Below, piece after piece: positions 23,551 through 31,674 of a stretch of 43,614 nucleotides of DNA. The stretch is from assembly GCF_022669155.1 (NCBI RefSeq), contig NZ_JALBVB010000056.1, forward strand, positions 378,958 through 422,571. The letters are read 5' to 3'. The notes beneath the pieces were generated by a model. That model saw nothing but the letters and a program-made list of their open reading frames with translations. It searched no databases and was not told where the DNA came from. The DNA comes from Kineococcus sp. TRM81007 (lineage in GTDB: Bacteria; Actinomycetota; Actinomycetes; Actinomycetales; Kineococcaceae). How positions within the stretch are numbered: position 1 is the first letter of the stretch; every line of letters starts with the position of its first letter. Position numbers and translations under genes: made by a program.

Positions 23551-24473
23551 TGCTGTACTCCACCACCACCCCGGCCGCGAAGCGGAAGGCGCTGCGCGCC
23601 GGCCTCGCCTCCGGGGGACTGCTGCGGTTCCCGGGGGCCTTCAACCCGTTGTCGGCCAGGTTGGTGCAGCGCAAGGGGTTCGAGGGGGTGTACGTCTCCG
23701 GTGCGGTGCTCTCCGCCGACCTGGGGTTGCCGGACATCGGGCTGACGACGCTGCCGGAGGTCGCGGGTCGCGCCGCCGAGGTCGCCCGGCAGACCGACCT
23801 GCCCGTCCTCGTCGACGCCGACACGGGTTTCGGTGAGCCGCTGAACCTGGCGCGCACCGTGCAGGCGCTGGAGGACGCCGGGGTCGCCGCGTTCCACGTC
23901 GAGGACCAGGTGAACCCCAAGCGGTGCGGCCACCTGGAGGGCAAGTCCGTCGTCGACGACGCCGCGGCCGTGCGCCGGGTCAAGGCCGCCGTCGACGCCC
24001 GCCGCGACGGCGACCTCGTCGTCGTCGCCCGCACCGACGTGCGCGGGACGATCCCCGGTCCGGAGGGCCTGCGGGCCGCGGTGGAGCGTTCCCGGATGCT
24101 CGTGGACGCCGGCGCGGACGTCCTCTTCCCCGAGGCGATGGCCGACCTCGCGGAGTTCGAGGCGGTCTGCTCCGCCGTCGACGTGCCGGTCCTGGCGAAC
24201 GTGACGGAGTTCGGCCGCAGCGACCTGTTCACCCACGAGCAGCTGCGCGACGCCGGCGTGCGCCTGGTCATCCACCCCGTCTCGCTGCTGCGGCTGGCGA
24301 TGGGCGCCGCCGACCGCGCCCTGGACGCCCTGGCCGCCGAGGGGACGCTGGCGGGCCGGATCGGGCAGATGCAGACCCGGGCGCAGCTGTACGACCTGCT
24401 CGACTACGCCTCCTACGGCGAGTTCGACTCCGGGGTCCACGACTTCAGCCTGGAGGGCAACAGGGACGGCTGA
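23550..24473 (+). CDS. prpB: Methylisocitrate lyase
   Basis: Cleaves 2-methylisocitrate to pyruvate and succinate. 307 residues, isocitrate lyase/PEP mutase superfamily. The catalytic cysteine is in KRCGH (about residue 130), preceded by VDADTGFG, HVEDQ and followed by ARTDVRG and the FPEAM substrate loop. The ATG overlaps the prpD stop (TGATG). prpC follows after 38 bases. Confidence 0.96.
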   Translation: MLYSTTTPAAKRKALRAGLASGGLLRFPGAFNPLSARLVQRKGFEGVYVSGAVLSADLGLPDIGLTTLPEVAGRAAEVARQTDLPVLVDADTGFGEPLNLARTVQALEDAGVAAFHVEDQVNPKRCGHLEGKSVVDDAAAVRRVKAAVDARRDGDLVVVARTDVRGTIPGPEGLRAAVERSRMLVDAGADVLFPEAMADLAEFEAVCSAVDVPVLANVTEFGRSDLFTHEQLRDAGVRLVIHPVSLLRLAMGAADRALDALAAEGTLAGRIGQMQTRAQLYDLLDYASYGEFDSGVHDFSLEGNRDG

Positions 24474-24511
24474 CCTCCCGGGTCGGCGCGGGCGACGCGA
24501 AGGGGCGTGGC

Positions 24512-25654
24512 GTGAGCACGAGGGAACAGGGCGGGCCGGAGGTCCGCAAGGGGCTGGCGGGCGTGGTGGCCGACACCACGGCGATCTCGAAGGTGAACCC
24601 GGAGACGAACTCACTGCTCTACCGGGGGTACCCGGTGCAGGAGCTGGCGTCCTCCTGCTCGTTCGAGGAGGTCGCCTGGCTGCTGTGGCACGGCGAGCTG
24701 CCCTCGCCCCAGGAGCTGGCCGGCCTGCGCGAGCGGGAACGCGCGCACCGCGCGCTGGACGCGCCGGTGGCGCGCGTGCTGGGGGAGCTGCCGGTCGACG
24801 CGCACCCGATGGACGTCGTGCGCACGGCCGTCAGCGCGCTGGGCGCCCTCGCCCCCGACGCCGCCGACTCCTCCCCGGGGGCGGAGCTCGCCAAGGCCGA
24901 GCGGCTGTTCGCCGCCCTGCCGGCGGTCGTGGCGCTCACCCAGCGCCGCAGGCACGGCCTGGCAGCGGTGGCGCCCCGCGACGACCTCGGGTACGCCGCG
25001 AACTTCCTGTGGCAGGTGCTCGGCGAGGAACCCGCACCGGAGGTCGTACGGGCGTTCGAGGTCTCCCTCGTCCTGTACGCGGAGCACTCCTTCAACGCCT
25101 CCACGTTCACCGCGCGCGTGGTCGCCTCCACGCTGTCGGACCTGCACTCGTCCGTCACCGCAGCGGTGGGGGCGCTCAAGGGGCCGCTGCACGGCGGGGC
25201 CAACGAGGCGGTGTGGGACGTGTTCGAGCGGATCGGCCCGGGGGAGGGGGCCGGTGAGCGGGCCCGCCGCTGGCTCGCGGACGCCCTCGCGCAGCACCGC
25301 AGGATCATGGGGTTCGGGCACCGCGTCTACCGCCACGGCGACTCCCGGGTCCCCACCATGCGTGCCGCCCTCGGCGAGCTGGCCGCCCACCTGGGGCGGT
25401 CGGACGTCCTCGACCTCTACGACGCGCTGGAGGCGGCGGTGCGCGAGGAGAAGGGGATCGAGCCGAACCTGGACTTCCCCGCCGGGCCGACCTACCACCT
25501 CGTCGGGTTCGACACCCCCGTGTTCACGCCGGTCTTCGTCGCCGCCCGGGTCACCGGCTGGACGGCGCACGTGGTGGAGCAGCGCGCGGCCAACTCCCTC
25601 ATCCGCCCGCTGTCGGCCTACGACGGGCCCGCCGAACGGCACCTGACGGGCTGA
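24512..25654 (+). CDS. prpC: 2-Methylcitrate synthase / citrate synthase 2
   Basis: Condenses propionyl-CoA with oxaloacetate to 2-methylcitrate. 380 residues, a short (type II-like) citrate synthase. The N terminus KGLAGVVADTTAISKVN and LYRGYPVQELA are PrpC-typical. Active-site features are the AEHSFNASTFTARV stretch, GPLHGGAN (His), the MGFGHRVYR segment (His and Arg) and the catalytic Asp region FPAGPTYHLVGFD. GTG 24512 has an AAGGGG-type ribosome site. It is the last gene of the prp operon. Confidence 0.93.
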   Translation: MSTREQGGPEVRKGLAGVVADTTAISKVNPETNSLLYRGYPVQELASSCSFEEVAWLLWHGELPSPQELAGLRERERAHRALDAPVARVLGELPVDAHPMDVVRTAVSALGALAPDAADSSPGAELAKAERLFAALPAVVALTQRRRHGLAAVAPRDDLGYAANFLWQVLGEEPAPEVVRAFEVSLVLYAEHSFNASTFTARVVASTLSDLHSSVTAAVGALKGPLHGGANEAVWDVFERIGPGEGAGERARRWLADALAQHRRIMGFGHRVYRHGDSRVPTMRAALGELAAHLGRSDVLDLYDALEAAVREEKGIEPNLDFPAGPTYHLVGFDTPVFTPVFVAARVTGWTAHVVEQRAANSLIRPLSAYDGPAERHLTG

Positions 25655-25996
25655 CCCGAGGCGGCGACGTGCGGCGGCGCGGTCCCCACCGCCGGCGGGA
25701 CGGTGCGGCTCAGGCCCGTGCGGCGCGCTGGACGATCTCGACGGCGGTGCCGCGCAGCTCGCGGTCGGCGTGCTGCGACGGCGACGGCGACGGCGCAGTG
25801 CGTCGACCGCACCCCTGTCCGCATCGGGAGCCGGCCGCGAGCACGGGGCTCGACGGGGCTCGACGGGGCCCGACGGGGCCCGACGTGGCCCGGCACGCCT
25901 GCGCGGGCGCCGTCTGCTTCGCCGGGGCACCCTCCGGGAGCCGTCCGTGCGGCGGCACGGGCCCGTGAGCGCGCCGGGTCGAGGCGCGGCGGGCAG
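25655..25996. other. Gene-free gap between prpC and tRNA-Arg
   Basis: About 340 bases. It contains the 10-bp tandem repeat and a short GCGACG triplet-pair repeat near 25776-25793. Both strands have open frames, but their composition and lack of ribosome sites do not support a gene. Confidence 0.5.
25845..25884. repeat. 10-bp tandem repeat, four units plus a degenerate fifth
   Basis: Units GGGGCTCGAC twice and GGGGCCCGAC twice, followed by a degenerate copy. Because the unit is not a multiple of three, it argues against a gene here. Confidence 0.85.
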
Positions 25997-26069
25997 CGCC
26001 CCCGGCAGGATTCGAACCTGCGACCGTCGGATTAGAAGTCCGGTGCTCTGTCCGCTGAGCTACGGGGGC
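25997..26069 (-). tRNA. tRNA-Arg (anticodon TCT)
   Basis: The cloverleaf is complete on the minus strand. The acceptor stem GCCCCCG pairs with CGGGGGC. The D arm has GCTC-AGCGGACA-GAGC, the anticodon loop is CTTCTAA with TCT at 26034-26036, and the T arm holds GGTTCGAATCC. The discriminator base is G and CCA is not encoded. It decodes the rare AGA/AGG arginine codons. A 10-bp inverted repeat (26069-26091) and a TAGGGT box (26095-26100, minus) lie upstream. Confidence 0.95.
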
Positions 26070-26094
26070 CCGGGCCCGTGCCGGGCCCGGGGGC

Positions 26095-26139
26095 ACCCTA
26101 CCGAGGGCGGAGCGCGCCCGGCGACGACTCGACTAGCCT
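26095..26139. promoter_or_regulatory. Divergent promoters of tRNA-Arg and ettA
   Basis: The minus-strand TAGGGT (26095-26100) would start the tRNA transcript near 26088. The plus-strand TAGCCT (26134-26139) ends six bases before the ettA GTG, a leaderless arrangement. No consensus -35 boxes. Confidence 0.4.
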
Positions 26140-26145
26140 GGGGCC

Positions 26146-27828
26146 GTGCCGGAATTCATCTACGTCATGTCGAAGGCGCGCAAGGCGCACGGGGACAAGG
26201 TCATCTTGGACGACGTCTCCCTCTCCTTCTACCCGGGGGCCAAGATCGGGGTGGTCGGCCCCAACGGCGCCGGCAAGTCGAGCGTCCTGAAGATCATGGC
26301 GGGCCTGGACCAGCCCTCCAACGGCGAGGCGCGACTGGCGCCCGGCTTCAGCGTCGGCATGCTCATGCAGGAGCCGCCGCTGGACGAGTCGAAGACGGTC
26401 CTGGAGAACGTGCAGGACGGCCTGGGCGACCTCAAGAAGAAGATGGACCGCTACAACGAGATCACGGCGTCCTTCGAGGACCCGAACGCCGACTACGACG
26501 CCCTGATGGAGGAGATGGGTCGGCTGCAGGAGGACCTGGACCACGCCAACGCGTGGGACATGGACTCCCAGCTGGAGCAGGCGATGGACGCGCTGCGCTG
26601 CCCGCCCGGCGACGAGCAGGTCACCCACCTCTCCGGTGGGGAGAAGCGCCGCGTGGCGCTGTGCAAGCTGCTGCTGGAGGCGCCCGACCTGCTGCTGCTG
26701 GACGAGCCCACCAACCACCTGGACGCCGAGTCGGTGACGTGGCTGGAGCAGCACCTGGCGAAGTACCCCGGTGCCGTGCTGGCCGTCACCCACGACCGCT
26801 ACTTCCTCGACAACGTCGCCCAGTGGATCCTCGAGCTGGACCGCGGCCGCGCCTACCCGTACGAGGGCAACTACTCCACCTACCTGGAGAAGAAGGCCGC
26901 CCGCCTGGACGTGCAGGGCAAGAAGGACGCCAAGCTGCAGAAGCGGCTGAAGGACGAGCTGGAGTGGGTCCGTTCCAACGCCAAGGGCCGCCAGACGAAG
27001 TCGAAGGCGCGCCTGGCCCGCTACGAGGAGATGGCCGCCGAGGCCGAGCGCACCCGCAAGCTCGACTTCGAGGAGATCCAGATCCCCGCCGGGCCCCGCC
27101 TGGGCAGCGTGGTCATCGAGGCCAAGGACCTCAAGAAGGGCTTCGGGGAGCGCACCCTCATCGACGGGCTGTCCTTCTCGCTGCCGCGCAACGGCATCGT
27201 CGGCGTCATCGGCCCCAACGGTGTCGGCAAGACCACGCTGTTCAAGACGATCGTCGGCCTGGAGCCCCTGGACGGCGGTGACCTGAAGATCGGCGACACC
27301 GTCAAGCTGTCCTACGTGGACCAGTCCCGCGGCGGCCTGGACCCGAAGAAGACGCTGTGGGAGGTCGTCTCCGACGGCCTGGACTTCATCCAGGTCGGCA
27401 ACCAGGAGATGCCCTCGCGCGCCTACGTCTCCGCGTTCGGCTTCAAGGGACCGGACCAGCAGAAGCCCGCCGGTGTCCTCTCCGGTGGTGAGCGCAACCG
27501 CCTGAACCTGGCGCTGACGCTCAAGGAGGGCGGCAACGTCCTGCTCCTGGACGAGCCGACCAACGACCTCGACGTCGAGACCCTCGGCTCGCTGGAGAAC
27601 GCCCTGCTGGAGTTCCCCGGCTGCGCCGTGGTCGTCAGCCACGACCGCTGGTTCCTCGACCGCGTCGCCACCCACATCCTCGCCTACGAGGGCACCGAGG
27701 AGGACCCGGCGAACTGGTACTGGTTCGAGGGCAACTTCGCCGGCTACGAGGCCAACAAGGTCGAGCGCCTCGGCCCGGACGCGGCCCGCCCGCACCGGGT
27801 GACGTACCGCAAGCTCACGCGCGACTGA
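26146..27828 (+). CDS. ettA: Energy-dependent translational throttle protein EttA (ABC-F)
   Basis: A ribosome-associated ABC-F ATPase, 560 residues, two NBDs in tandem with no membrane domain. NBD1 has Walker A GPNGAGKSS, signature LSGGEKRRVAL and LLLLDEPTNHLDAESV. NBD2 has GPNGVGKTT, LSGGERNRLNL and LLLDEPTNDLDVETL. The N terminus PEFIYVMSKARKAHGDKVIL and the arm/PtIM linker with KTKSKARLARYEEM-like sequence identify EttA rather than Uup or an antibiotic-resistance ABC-F. It binds the E site and gates the first elongation step according to ATP/ADP. GTG 26146 is probably leaderless. Its 3' end overlaps the convergent diguanylate cyclase gene by 14 bases. Confidence 0.96.
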   Translation: MPEFIYVMSKARKAHGDKVILDDVSLSFYPGAKIGVVGPNGAGKSSVLKIMAGLDQPSNGEARLAPGFSVGMLMQEPPLDESKTVLENVQDGLGDLKKKMDRYNEITASFEDPNADYDALMEEMGRLQEDLDHANAWDMDSQLEQAMDALRCPPGDEQVTHLSGGEKRRVALCKLLLEAPDLLLLDEPTNHLDAESVTWLEQHLAKYPGAVLAVTHDRYFLDNVAQWILELDRGRAYPYEGNYSTYLEKKAARLDVQGKKDAKLQKRLKDELEWVRSNAKGRQTKSKARLARYEEMAAEAERTRKLDFEEIQIPAGPRLGSVVIEAKDLKKGFGERTLIDGLSFSLPRNGIVGVIGPNGVGKTTLFKTIVGLEPLDGGDLKIGDTVKLSYVDQSRGGLDPKKTLWEVVSDGLDFIQVGNQEMPSRAYVSAFGFKGPDQQKPAGVLSGGERNRLNLALTLKEGGNVLLLDEPTNDLDVETLGSLENALLEFPGCAVVVSHDRWFLDRVATHILAYEGTEEDPANWYWFEGNFAGYEANKVERLGPDAARPHRVTYRKLTRD

Positions 27829-29365
27829 CGGAGGTGCTCGTCGCGTCGTCGCCGGCCACCGGCGCCGTCGCGGCGGGCACCACCCTGTCGCGCCCGCCCT
27901 CCTTCGCGGCGTAGAGGGCGGCGTCGGCCCGCCCGAACAGCTCCACCGGGCTCTCCAGCCCGCTCCACTGCGCCACCCCGGCCGAGAAGGTCTGCCCCGC
28001 CGGTGTGCTGGTGCGCAGGGCGTCGACGAGGTCGACGGCCTCCTGGAGGTCGTGGCCCAGCAGCAGCAGGACGAACTCCTCGCCGCCCCAGCGGCCCAGC
28101 ATCGCCCCGCGGCCCGGGCCCACGCCGGCGTGCGCGGCGTCCAGCCGACCGCGCCACGCGCCCGCCGCCGCGACGAGCAGGCTGTCGCCGGCCTGGTGGC
28201 CGAAGGTGTCGTTGAAGGCCTTGAAGCGGTCCAGGTCGAGGACCGCCACGCACAGCGGTGACCCCTCGCCCCGGGCGCGGGTCTGCATCCGCTCCAGCTC
28301 CGCGTCGCTCGTGCGGCGGTTCGGCAGCCCCGTCAGGGCGTCGGTGCGGGCCATGTCCGCCAGCCGCGACGCCTGCTGCTCCAGGTGGCGCAGCAGCCCG
28401 GACATGCGCGCGACGACGAGCAGGAAGAGCACCACCGACGTCAGCGCGACGGCCCACGCCTCCAGCCGGACGCCCAGGGCGAGCTGGACCAGCAGCGTGC
28501 AGGGCGACAGCAGGCTGGCCAGCGTGAGCGCGGCGAGCCGGCCGCGGGTGAAGCGGGTGTCGGCCTCGGGGGCGGCGTCCGCGTCGGTGAGCCGGCGCAT
28601 CGAGGGGTGCACCGCCGCAGCGGCGAAGCTCACGTACGCGAGCAGGAACGGCAGGTCGCTGAGCCTGTCGTCCAGGGAGTGCATCGTCGTGTACTGGTAG
28701 GTGCAGTCCGCCGCCAGCAGCAGCGCGTTCGCCGCCACCAGCCAGCGGAAGGCCACCGCCCGCGCGCCGGCCGTCGTCAGCAGCCGCACCAGCAGCGCGA
28801 GCAGCAGCACGTCGCCCAGCGGGTAGGCCGCCGCCAGCGCCCGGGCCAGCGTCGAGGAGTCCGCCGACTCCAGCCCCGGTCGCATCAGCAGGACCCAGCT
28901 CATGAGCAGGAACCCGACGGTGAAGATCAGCGAGTCGATCACGCCCTCGCGGTCGCCCTCGCCGCGGCGCGCGTGCACGAACCGCGCGAACCCGGCGGCG
29001 AGGAGGACGTAGCTGGCCAGGTACAGCGCGTCGGCGGGGGAGGGGAAGGGGTCCGTGTCCAGGACCCACGTGTAGACCACCCACAGCAGGTCGGCCAGCG
29101 CCCACAGGCCGACGCCGGCCGTCGTCAGCCACCACCCGCTCGCCGCCAGCGGCCGGTGCCGCCGGACCCCGACGACCATGGTGGCCACGCACCCGAACGC
29201 GATCGCCGAGTACAGCGCGTCGCTCCACGCGCTCTCCGGGAGCGCGACGCAGGCCACCGACAGCACGCCACCGACGACCAGGTGCAGCCGGAACAGCGTG
29301 TCGCCGCGGAAGATGCCCACGCGTACCCATCGGCCGGGTCCCTGCCGCGGCTGAACCCGTCCCAC
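27815..29365 (-). CDS. Membrane-anchored diguanylate cyclase (GGDEF)
   Basis: 516 residues. The N-terminal two thirds hold eight or so hydrophobic helices (about residues 30-330) with no MHYT, PAS or HAMP motif I can recognise, and a short helical stalk (HLEQQASRLADMARTDALTGLPNRR, in parts) leads to a GGDEF domain. The active site reads GRWGGEEF (intact GGEEF), and DLDRFKAFNDTFGHQAGD is the metal/nucleotide-binding stretch. No RxxD inhibitory site is found five residues upstream, so product inhibition is probably absent. It makes cyclic di-GMP from GTP at the membrane. GTG 29365 is the longest reasonable start; GTG 29320 is an alternative. Confidence 0.88.
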   Translation of the reverse strand: MGRVQPRQGPGRWVRVGIFRGDTLFRLHLVVGGVLSVACVALPESAWSDALYSAIAFGCVATMVVGVRRHRPLAASGWWLTTAGVGLWALADLLWVVYTWVLDTDPFPSPADALYLASYVLLAAGFARFVHARRGEGDREGVIDSLIFTVGFLLMSWVLLMRPGLESADSSTLARALAAAYPLGDVLLLALLVRLLTTAGARAVAFRWLVAANALLLAADCTYQYTTMHSLDDRLSDLPFLLAYVSFAAAAVHPSMRRLTDADAAPEADTRFTRGRLAALTLASLLSPCTLLVQLALGVRLEAWAVALTSVVLFLLVVARMSGLLRHLEQQASRLADMARTDALTGLPNRRTSDAELERMQTRARGEGSPLCVAVLDLDRFKAFNDTFGHQAGDSLLVAAAGAWRGRLDAAHAGVGPGRGAMLGRWGGEEFVLLLLGHDLQEAVDLVDALRTSTPAGQTFSAGVAQWSGLESPVELFGRADAALYAAKEGGRDRVVPAATAPVAGDDATSTSVSRA

Positions 29366-29378
29366 CCGTTCGGCCGGT

Positions 29379-29411
29379 CACCGCGACCGGCGGGTGCCCC
29401 CGGTCGCGGTG
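29379..29411. terminator. Terminator after the His-rich mini-gene
   Basis: Perfect 12-bp arms (29379-29390 and 29400-29411) around a nine-base loop. It begins five bases beyond the stop codon of the small ORF on the minus strand and lies just upstream of the diguanylate cyclase start. Confidence 0.6.
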
Positions 29412-29415
29412 CCGT

Positions 29416-29589
29416 TCAGCGGCTCCGGCGCTGCGTGCGCCGGGCGTGGCGGCTGACGACGCGGTCGGCCCAGGCGGCGGCGGCCGCGACCCGGCGGGAG
29501 CCCGCGCAGTGCCGCGGCACGCACGGTGGTCCGAGCGCGTGGTGCGGGTGGTGCCGGTGGTGCTGCAGGACGTGCATCGCGGTGACCAT
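29416..29589 (-). CDS. His-rich 57-residue small protein with own control region
   Basis: ATG 29589 has GAGGAGGG (29597-29604) seven bases upstream. The peptide begins MVTAMHVLQHHRHHPHHA, holds seven His residues in about 13 positions and two cysteines in CVPRHC, then turns Arg-rich. His/Cys clustering suggests metal binding, but no family is known to me. It is flanked upstream by a perfect CRP/GlxR-like palindrome and a -10-like box, and downstream by a 12-bp terminator hairpin; together these support a real, individually regulated gene. No membrane segment. Confidence 0.6.
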   Translation of the reverse strand: MVTAMHVLQHHRHHPHHALGPPCVPRHCAGSRRVAAAAAWADRVVSRHARRTQRRSR

Positions 29590-29620
29590 GACCCAGCCCT
29601 CCTCAAGAGCTCCGTCGCCC

Positions 29621-29636
29621 TGTGATGCACGTCACA
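29621..29636. promoter_or_regulatory. CRP/GlxR-type binding site (TGTGA-N6-TCACA)
   Basis: A perfect two-arm match to the CRP-family consensus, with five-base arms and a six-base spacer, 32 bases upstream of the His-rich ORF. Minus-strand -10-like boxes (TAGTGT, 29634-29639) overlap the site, so binding would more likely repress than activate. The centre bases differ from the TA often seen in GlxR sites. Confidence 0.7.
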
Positions 29637-29677
29637 CTATCTCGCGGTCGTCGCGCCGGCGCCACCCGGAGCGGGGT

Positions 29678-30529
29678 TCACGGCAGCCGCAGCATCCCCT
29701 CCTGCGCCACCGAGGCCACCAGCCGCCGCTGCCGGTCGTACACGCGCGCCGTCGACAGCCCCCGCGCGCCGCCCGCGTTCGGGCTCTCGGCCACGTACAG
29801 GAACCACTCGTCGGCGCGCGCCGGCCGGTGCCACCACATCGCGTGGTCCAGGCTCGCCACGCTCAGCCCCGGGGTGGCCCACACCAGCCCGTGCCGTCGC
29901 AGCACCGGCTCCAGCACGGTGAAGTCCGAGGCGTACGCCAGCGCCGCCCGGTGCACCCCCTCGTCGTCCGGCAGCACCCCCTCCAGCCGCATCCACACCG
30001 CCTGCCGCGCGGTGCGCTCCTCGCCCGGGCGCAGGTAGATCGCCGGTTCCACGTGCCGCACGTCGGTCAGGCGCCCGCGGCCGAGCTGCCGGGCCGCCGG
30101 GTGGTCCACGGCGTCCAGCAGCTCCAGGTCGCTCGTCAGCTCCTCGGGCTCGGGCACCCGCGGCGCCGGCTCGGCGTGGTCCAGCCCCTCGGCCGGCGCC
30201 TGGAAGGACGCGATGCCCGACAGGATCGCCACGCCGTTCTGCAGGGCCTGCACCCGCCGCGCCGAGAACGACCTGCCGTCGCGCAGCCGCTCCACCGCGA
30301 AGTGCACCGGCACGTCCGGGTCGCCCGGGCGCAGGAAGTAGGCGTGCAGCGAGTGCACCGGCCGGTCCCCGGGCACGGTCCGGGAGGCCGCCACCGTCGC
30401 CTGCCCCAGCACCTGCCCGCCGAACAGCCGGGGCCGCCAGCCCGGCAGGTTCGGTGCGGTGAACACGTCGGCGGCGTCGGGGACCGGCCGGACGTCCAGG
30501 ACGGGCAGCAGGGGGCTGGGCTCGCTCAC
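29678..30529 (-). CDS. tesB: Acyl-CoA thioesterase II (TesB family)
   Basis: Hydrolyses acyl-CoA to fatty acid and CoA. 283 residues with a double hotdog fold. The first hotdog shows RLFGGQVLGQA and SLHAYFLRPGDP; the second has SLDHAMWWHRPARADEWFLY and the conserved GGARGLSTARVYD. The catalytic Asp/Gln/Thr triad region (SLDHAMWWH) is intact. GTG 30529 is six bases after TAGCCT (30536-30541), giving a probable leaderless mRNA. It is divergent from the MDR oxidoreductase. Confidence 0.93.
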   Translation of the reverse strand: MSEPSPLLPVLDVRPVPDAADVFTAPNLPGWRPRLFGGQVLGQATVAASRTVPGDRPVHSLHAYFLRPGDPDVPVHFAVERLRDGRSFSARRVQALQNGVAILSGIASFQAPAEGLDHAEPAPRVPEPEELTSDLELLDAVDHPAARQLGRGRLTDVRHVEPAIYLRPGEERTARQAVWMRLEGVLPDDEGVHRAALAYASDFTVLEPVLRRHGLVWATPGLSVASLDHAMWWHRPARADEWFLYVAESPNAGGARGLSTARVYDRQRRLVASVAQEGMLRLP

Positions 30530-30535
30530 GCCCGG

Positions 30536-30590
30536 AGGCTACCCAGCCGGGCACCACCCCCGTGCCGGTGCGCGCCCACGGCGCTAGCGT
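30536..30590. promoter_or_regulatory. Divergent leaderless promoters of tesB and the MDR gene
   Basis: The minus-strand TAGCCT (30536-30541) ends six bases before the tesB GTG. The plus-strand TAGCGT (30585-30590) ends seven bases before the MDR GTG. Confidence 0.5.
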
Positions 30591-30597
30591 CGCGACC

Positions 30598-31563
30598 GTG
30601 CTCGCCGCCCGCGCCGTCCGCAGCTCACCCGACGACCCGCTGTCCGCGCTGGAGGTCGCCGAGCGTCCCGCCGCCGAACCGCCCGCCGGCTGGGTGCGGG
30701 TCGCGGTGCGCGCCGCCGCCCTGAACCGGCACGACCTGTGGAGCCTGCGCGGGGTCGGCCTGCCCGCCGACCGGCTGCCGATGGTCCTCGGCTGCGACGC
30801 GGCCGGCACCACCGACGACGGCACCGAGGTCGTCGTGCACGCCGTCGTGTCCAGCGACGACCACCGCGGCGACGAGACCCTCGACCCGCGCCGCACCCTG
30901 CTCTCCGAGCTGCACCCCGGCACCCTCGCCGAGCACGTGTGGGTCCCGCGGCGCAACCTCCTGCCCAAACCCGCCGGGTGGTCCTTCGAGCGCGCCGCGT
31001 CCCTGGGCACCGCGTGGCTGACCGCCTACCGGATGCTGTTCACCCAGGCGCGCGCCGTGCCCGGGCAGACGGTCCTCGTGCAGGGCGCCGCCGGCGGGGT
31101 CTCCAACGCGCTGGTCTCGCTCGGCGCGGCGGCGGGCCTGCGGGTGTGGGTGACCGGGCGCTCGCCGGAGCGCCTCGCGAAGGCCGCCTCCTGGGGCGCC
31201 GCGGCGACGTTCCCGGCGGGGGAGCGGCTGCCCGAGCGCGTCGACGCCGTGCTGGAGACCGTGGGGAAGGCCACCTGGCAGCACTCGGTGCGCTCGCTGC
31301 GGCCGGGCGGCACGATCGTCGTCTCCGGCGCCACCACCGGCGGCGACGCCCCCGCGATGCTGGAGAACGTCTTCTTCCGGCAGTTGCGCGTCCTCGGCTC
31401 CACCATGGGCACCCGCGAGGAGTTCGAGCGGCTGCTGCGTCTCTGCGAACTGGCCGACCTGGCGCCCGAGGTGGACTCGGTGCACGCGCTCGCGGACGCG
31501 CACGAGGCGTTCGCCCGGCTGGAGTCCGGCGAGGCGGTCGGCAAGGTCGTCGTCACCGTCTGA
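30598..31563 (+). CDS. Zinc-type or quinone-oxidoreductase-like MDR protein
   Basis: 321 residues of the medium-chain dehydrogenase/reductase superfamily. The N-terminal GroES-like domain reads NRHDLWSLRGVGL...LGCDAAG, and the cofactor domain VLVQGAAGGVSNALVSLGAAAGLRVWVTGRS (in parts) has the AxxGGxx NAD(P)H motif of the quinone oxidoreductase group. Zinc ligands of the classical catalytic site are not obvious, so it probably acts as a zinc-free NAD(P)H-dependent reductase on an enone or quinone. GTG 30598 is probably leaderless. Confidence 0.88.
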   Translation: MLAARAVRSSPDDPLSALEVAERPAAEPPAGWVRVAVRAAALNRHDLWSLRGVGLPADRLPMVLGCDAAGTTDDGTEVVVHAVVSSDDHRGDETLDPRRTLLSELHPGTLAEHVWVPRRNLLPKPAGWSFERAASLGTAWLTAYRMLFTQARAVPGQTVLVQGAAGGVSNALVSLGAAAGLRVWVTGRSPERLAKAASWGAAATFPAGERLPERVDAVLETVGKATWQHSVRSLRPGGTIVVSGATTGGDAPAMLENVFFRQLRVLGSTMGTREEFERLLRLCELADLAPEVDSVHALADAHEAFARLESGEAVGKVVVTV

Positions 31564-31674
31564 GCCGGCGACCCGCAGCGGGTGCGTCCGCCGCGGGTCG
31601 CCGGAGCGCTCCGGGCGTGGCAGTGTCGCGGCAGGTGGACCTTCCGCCGACGCGTCGCGCTGGAGGTCCGGGAA

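Noticed and set aside
25655-25996. Possible integration site at tRNA-Arg
   Set aside because: No integrase, no repeated tRNA end, and no base-composition change.
25710-26096. Minus-strand frame with a VAQRTEHRTSNPTVAGSNPAGG-type N terminus
   Set aside because: This is the well-known false translation of a tRNA gene; the tRNA-Arg lies in it.
29621-29636. The CRP-like site as a regulator of tesB
   Set aside because: tesB ends at 29678 and its promoter is at 30536, so the site is downstream of it; only the His-rich ORF lies after it on that strand.
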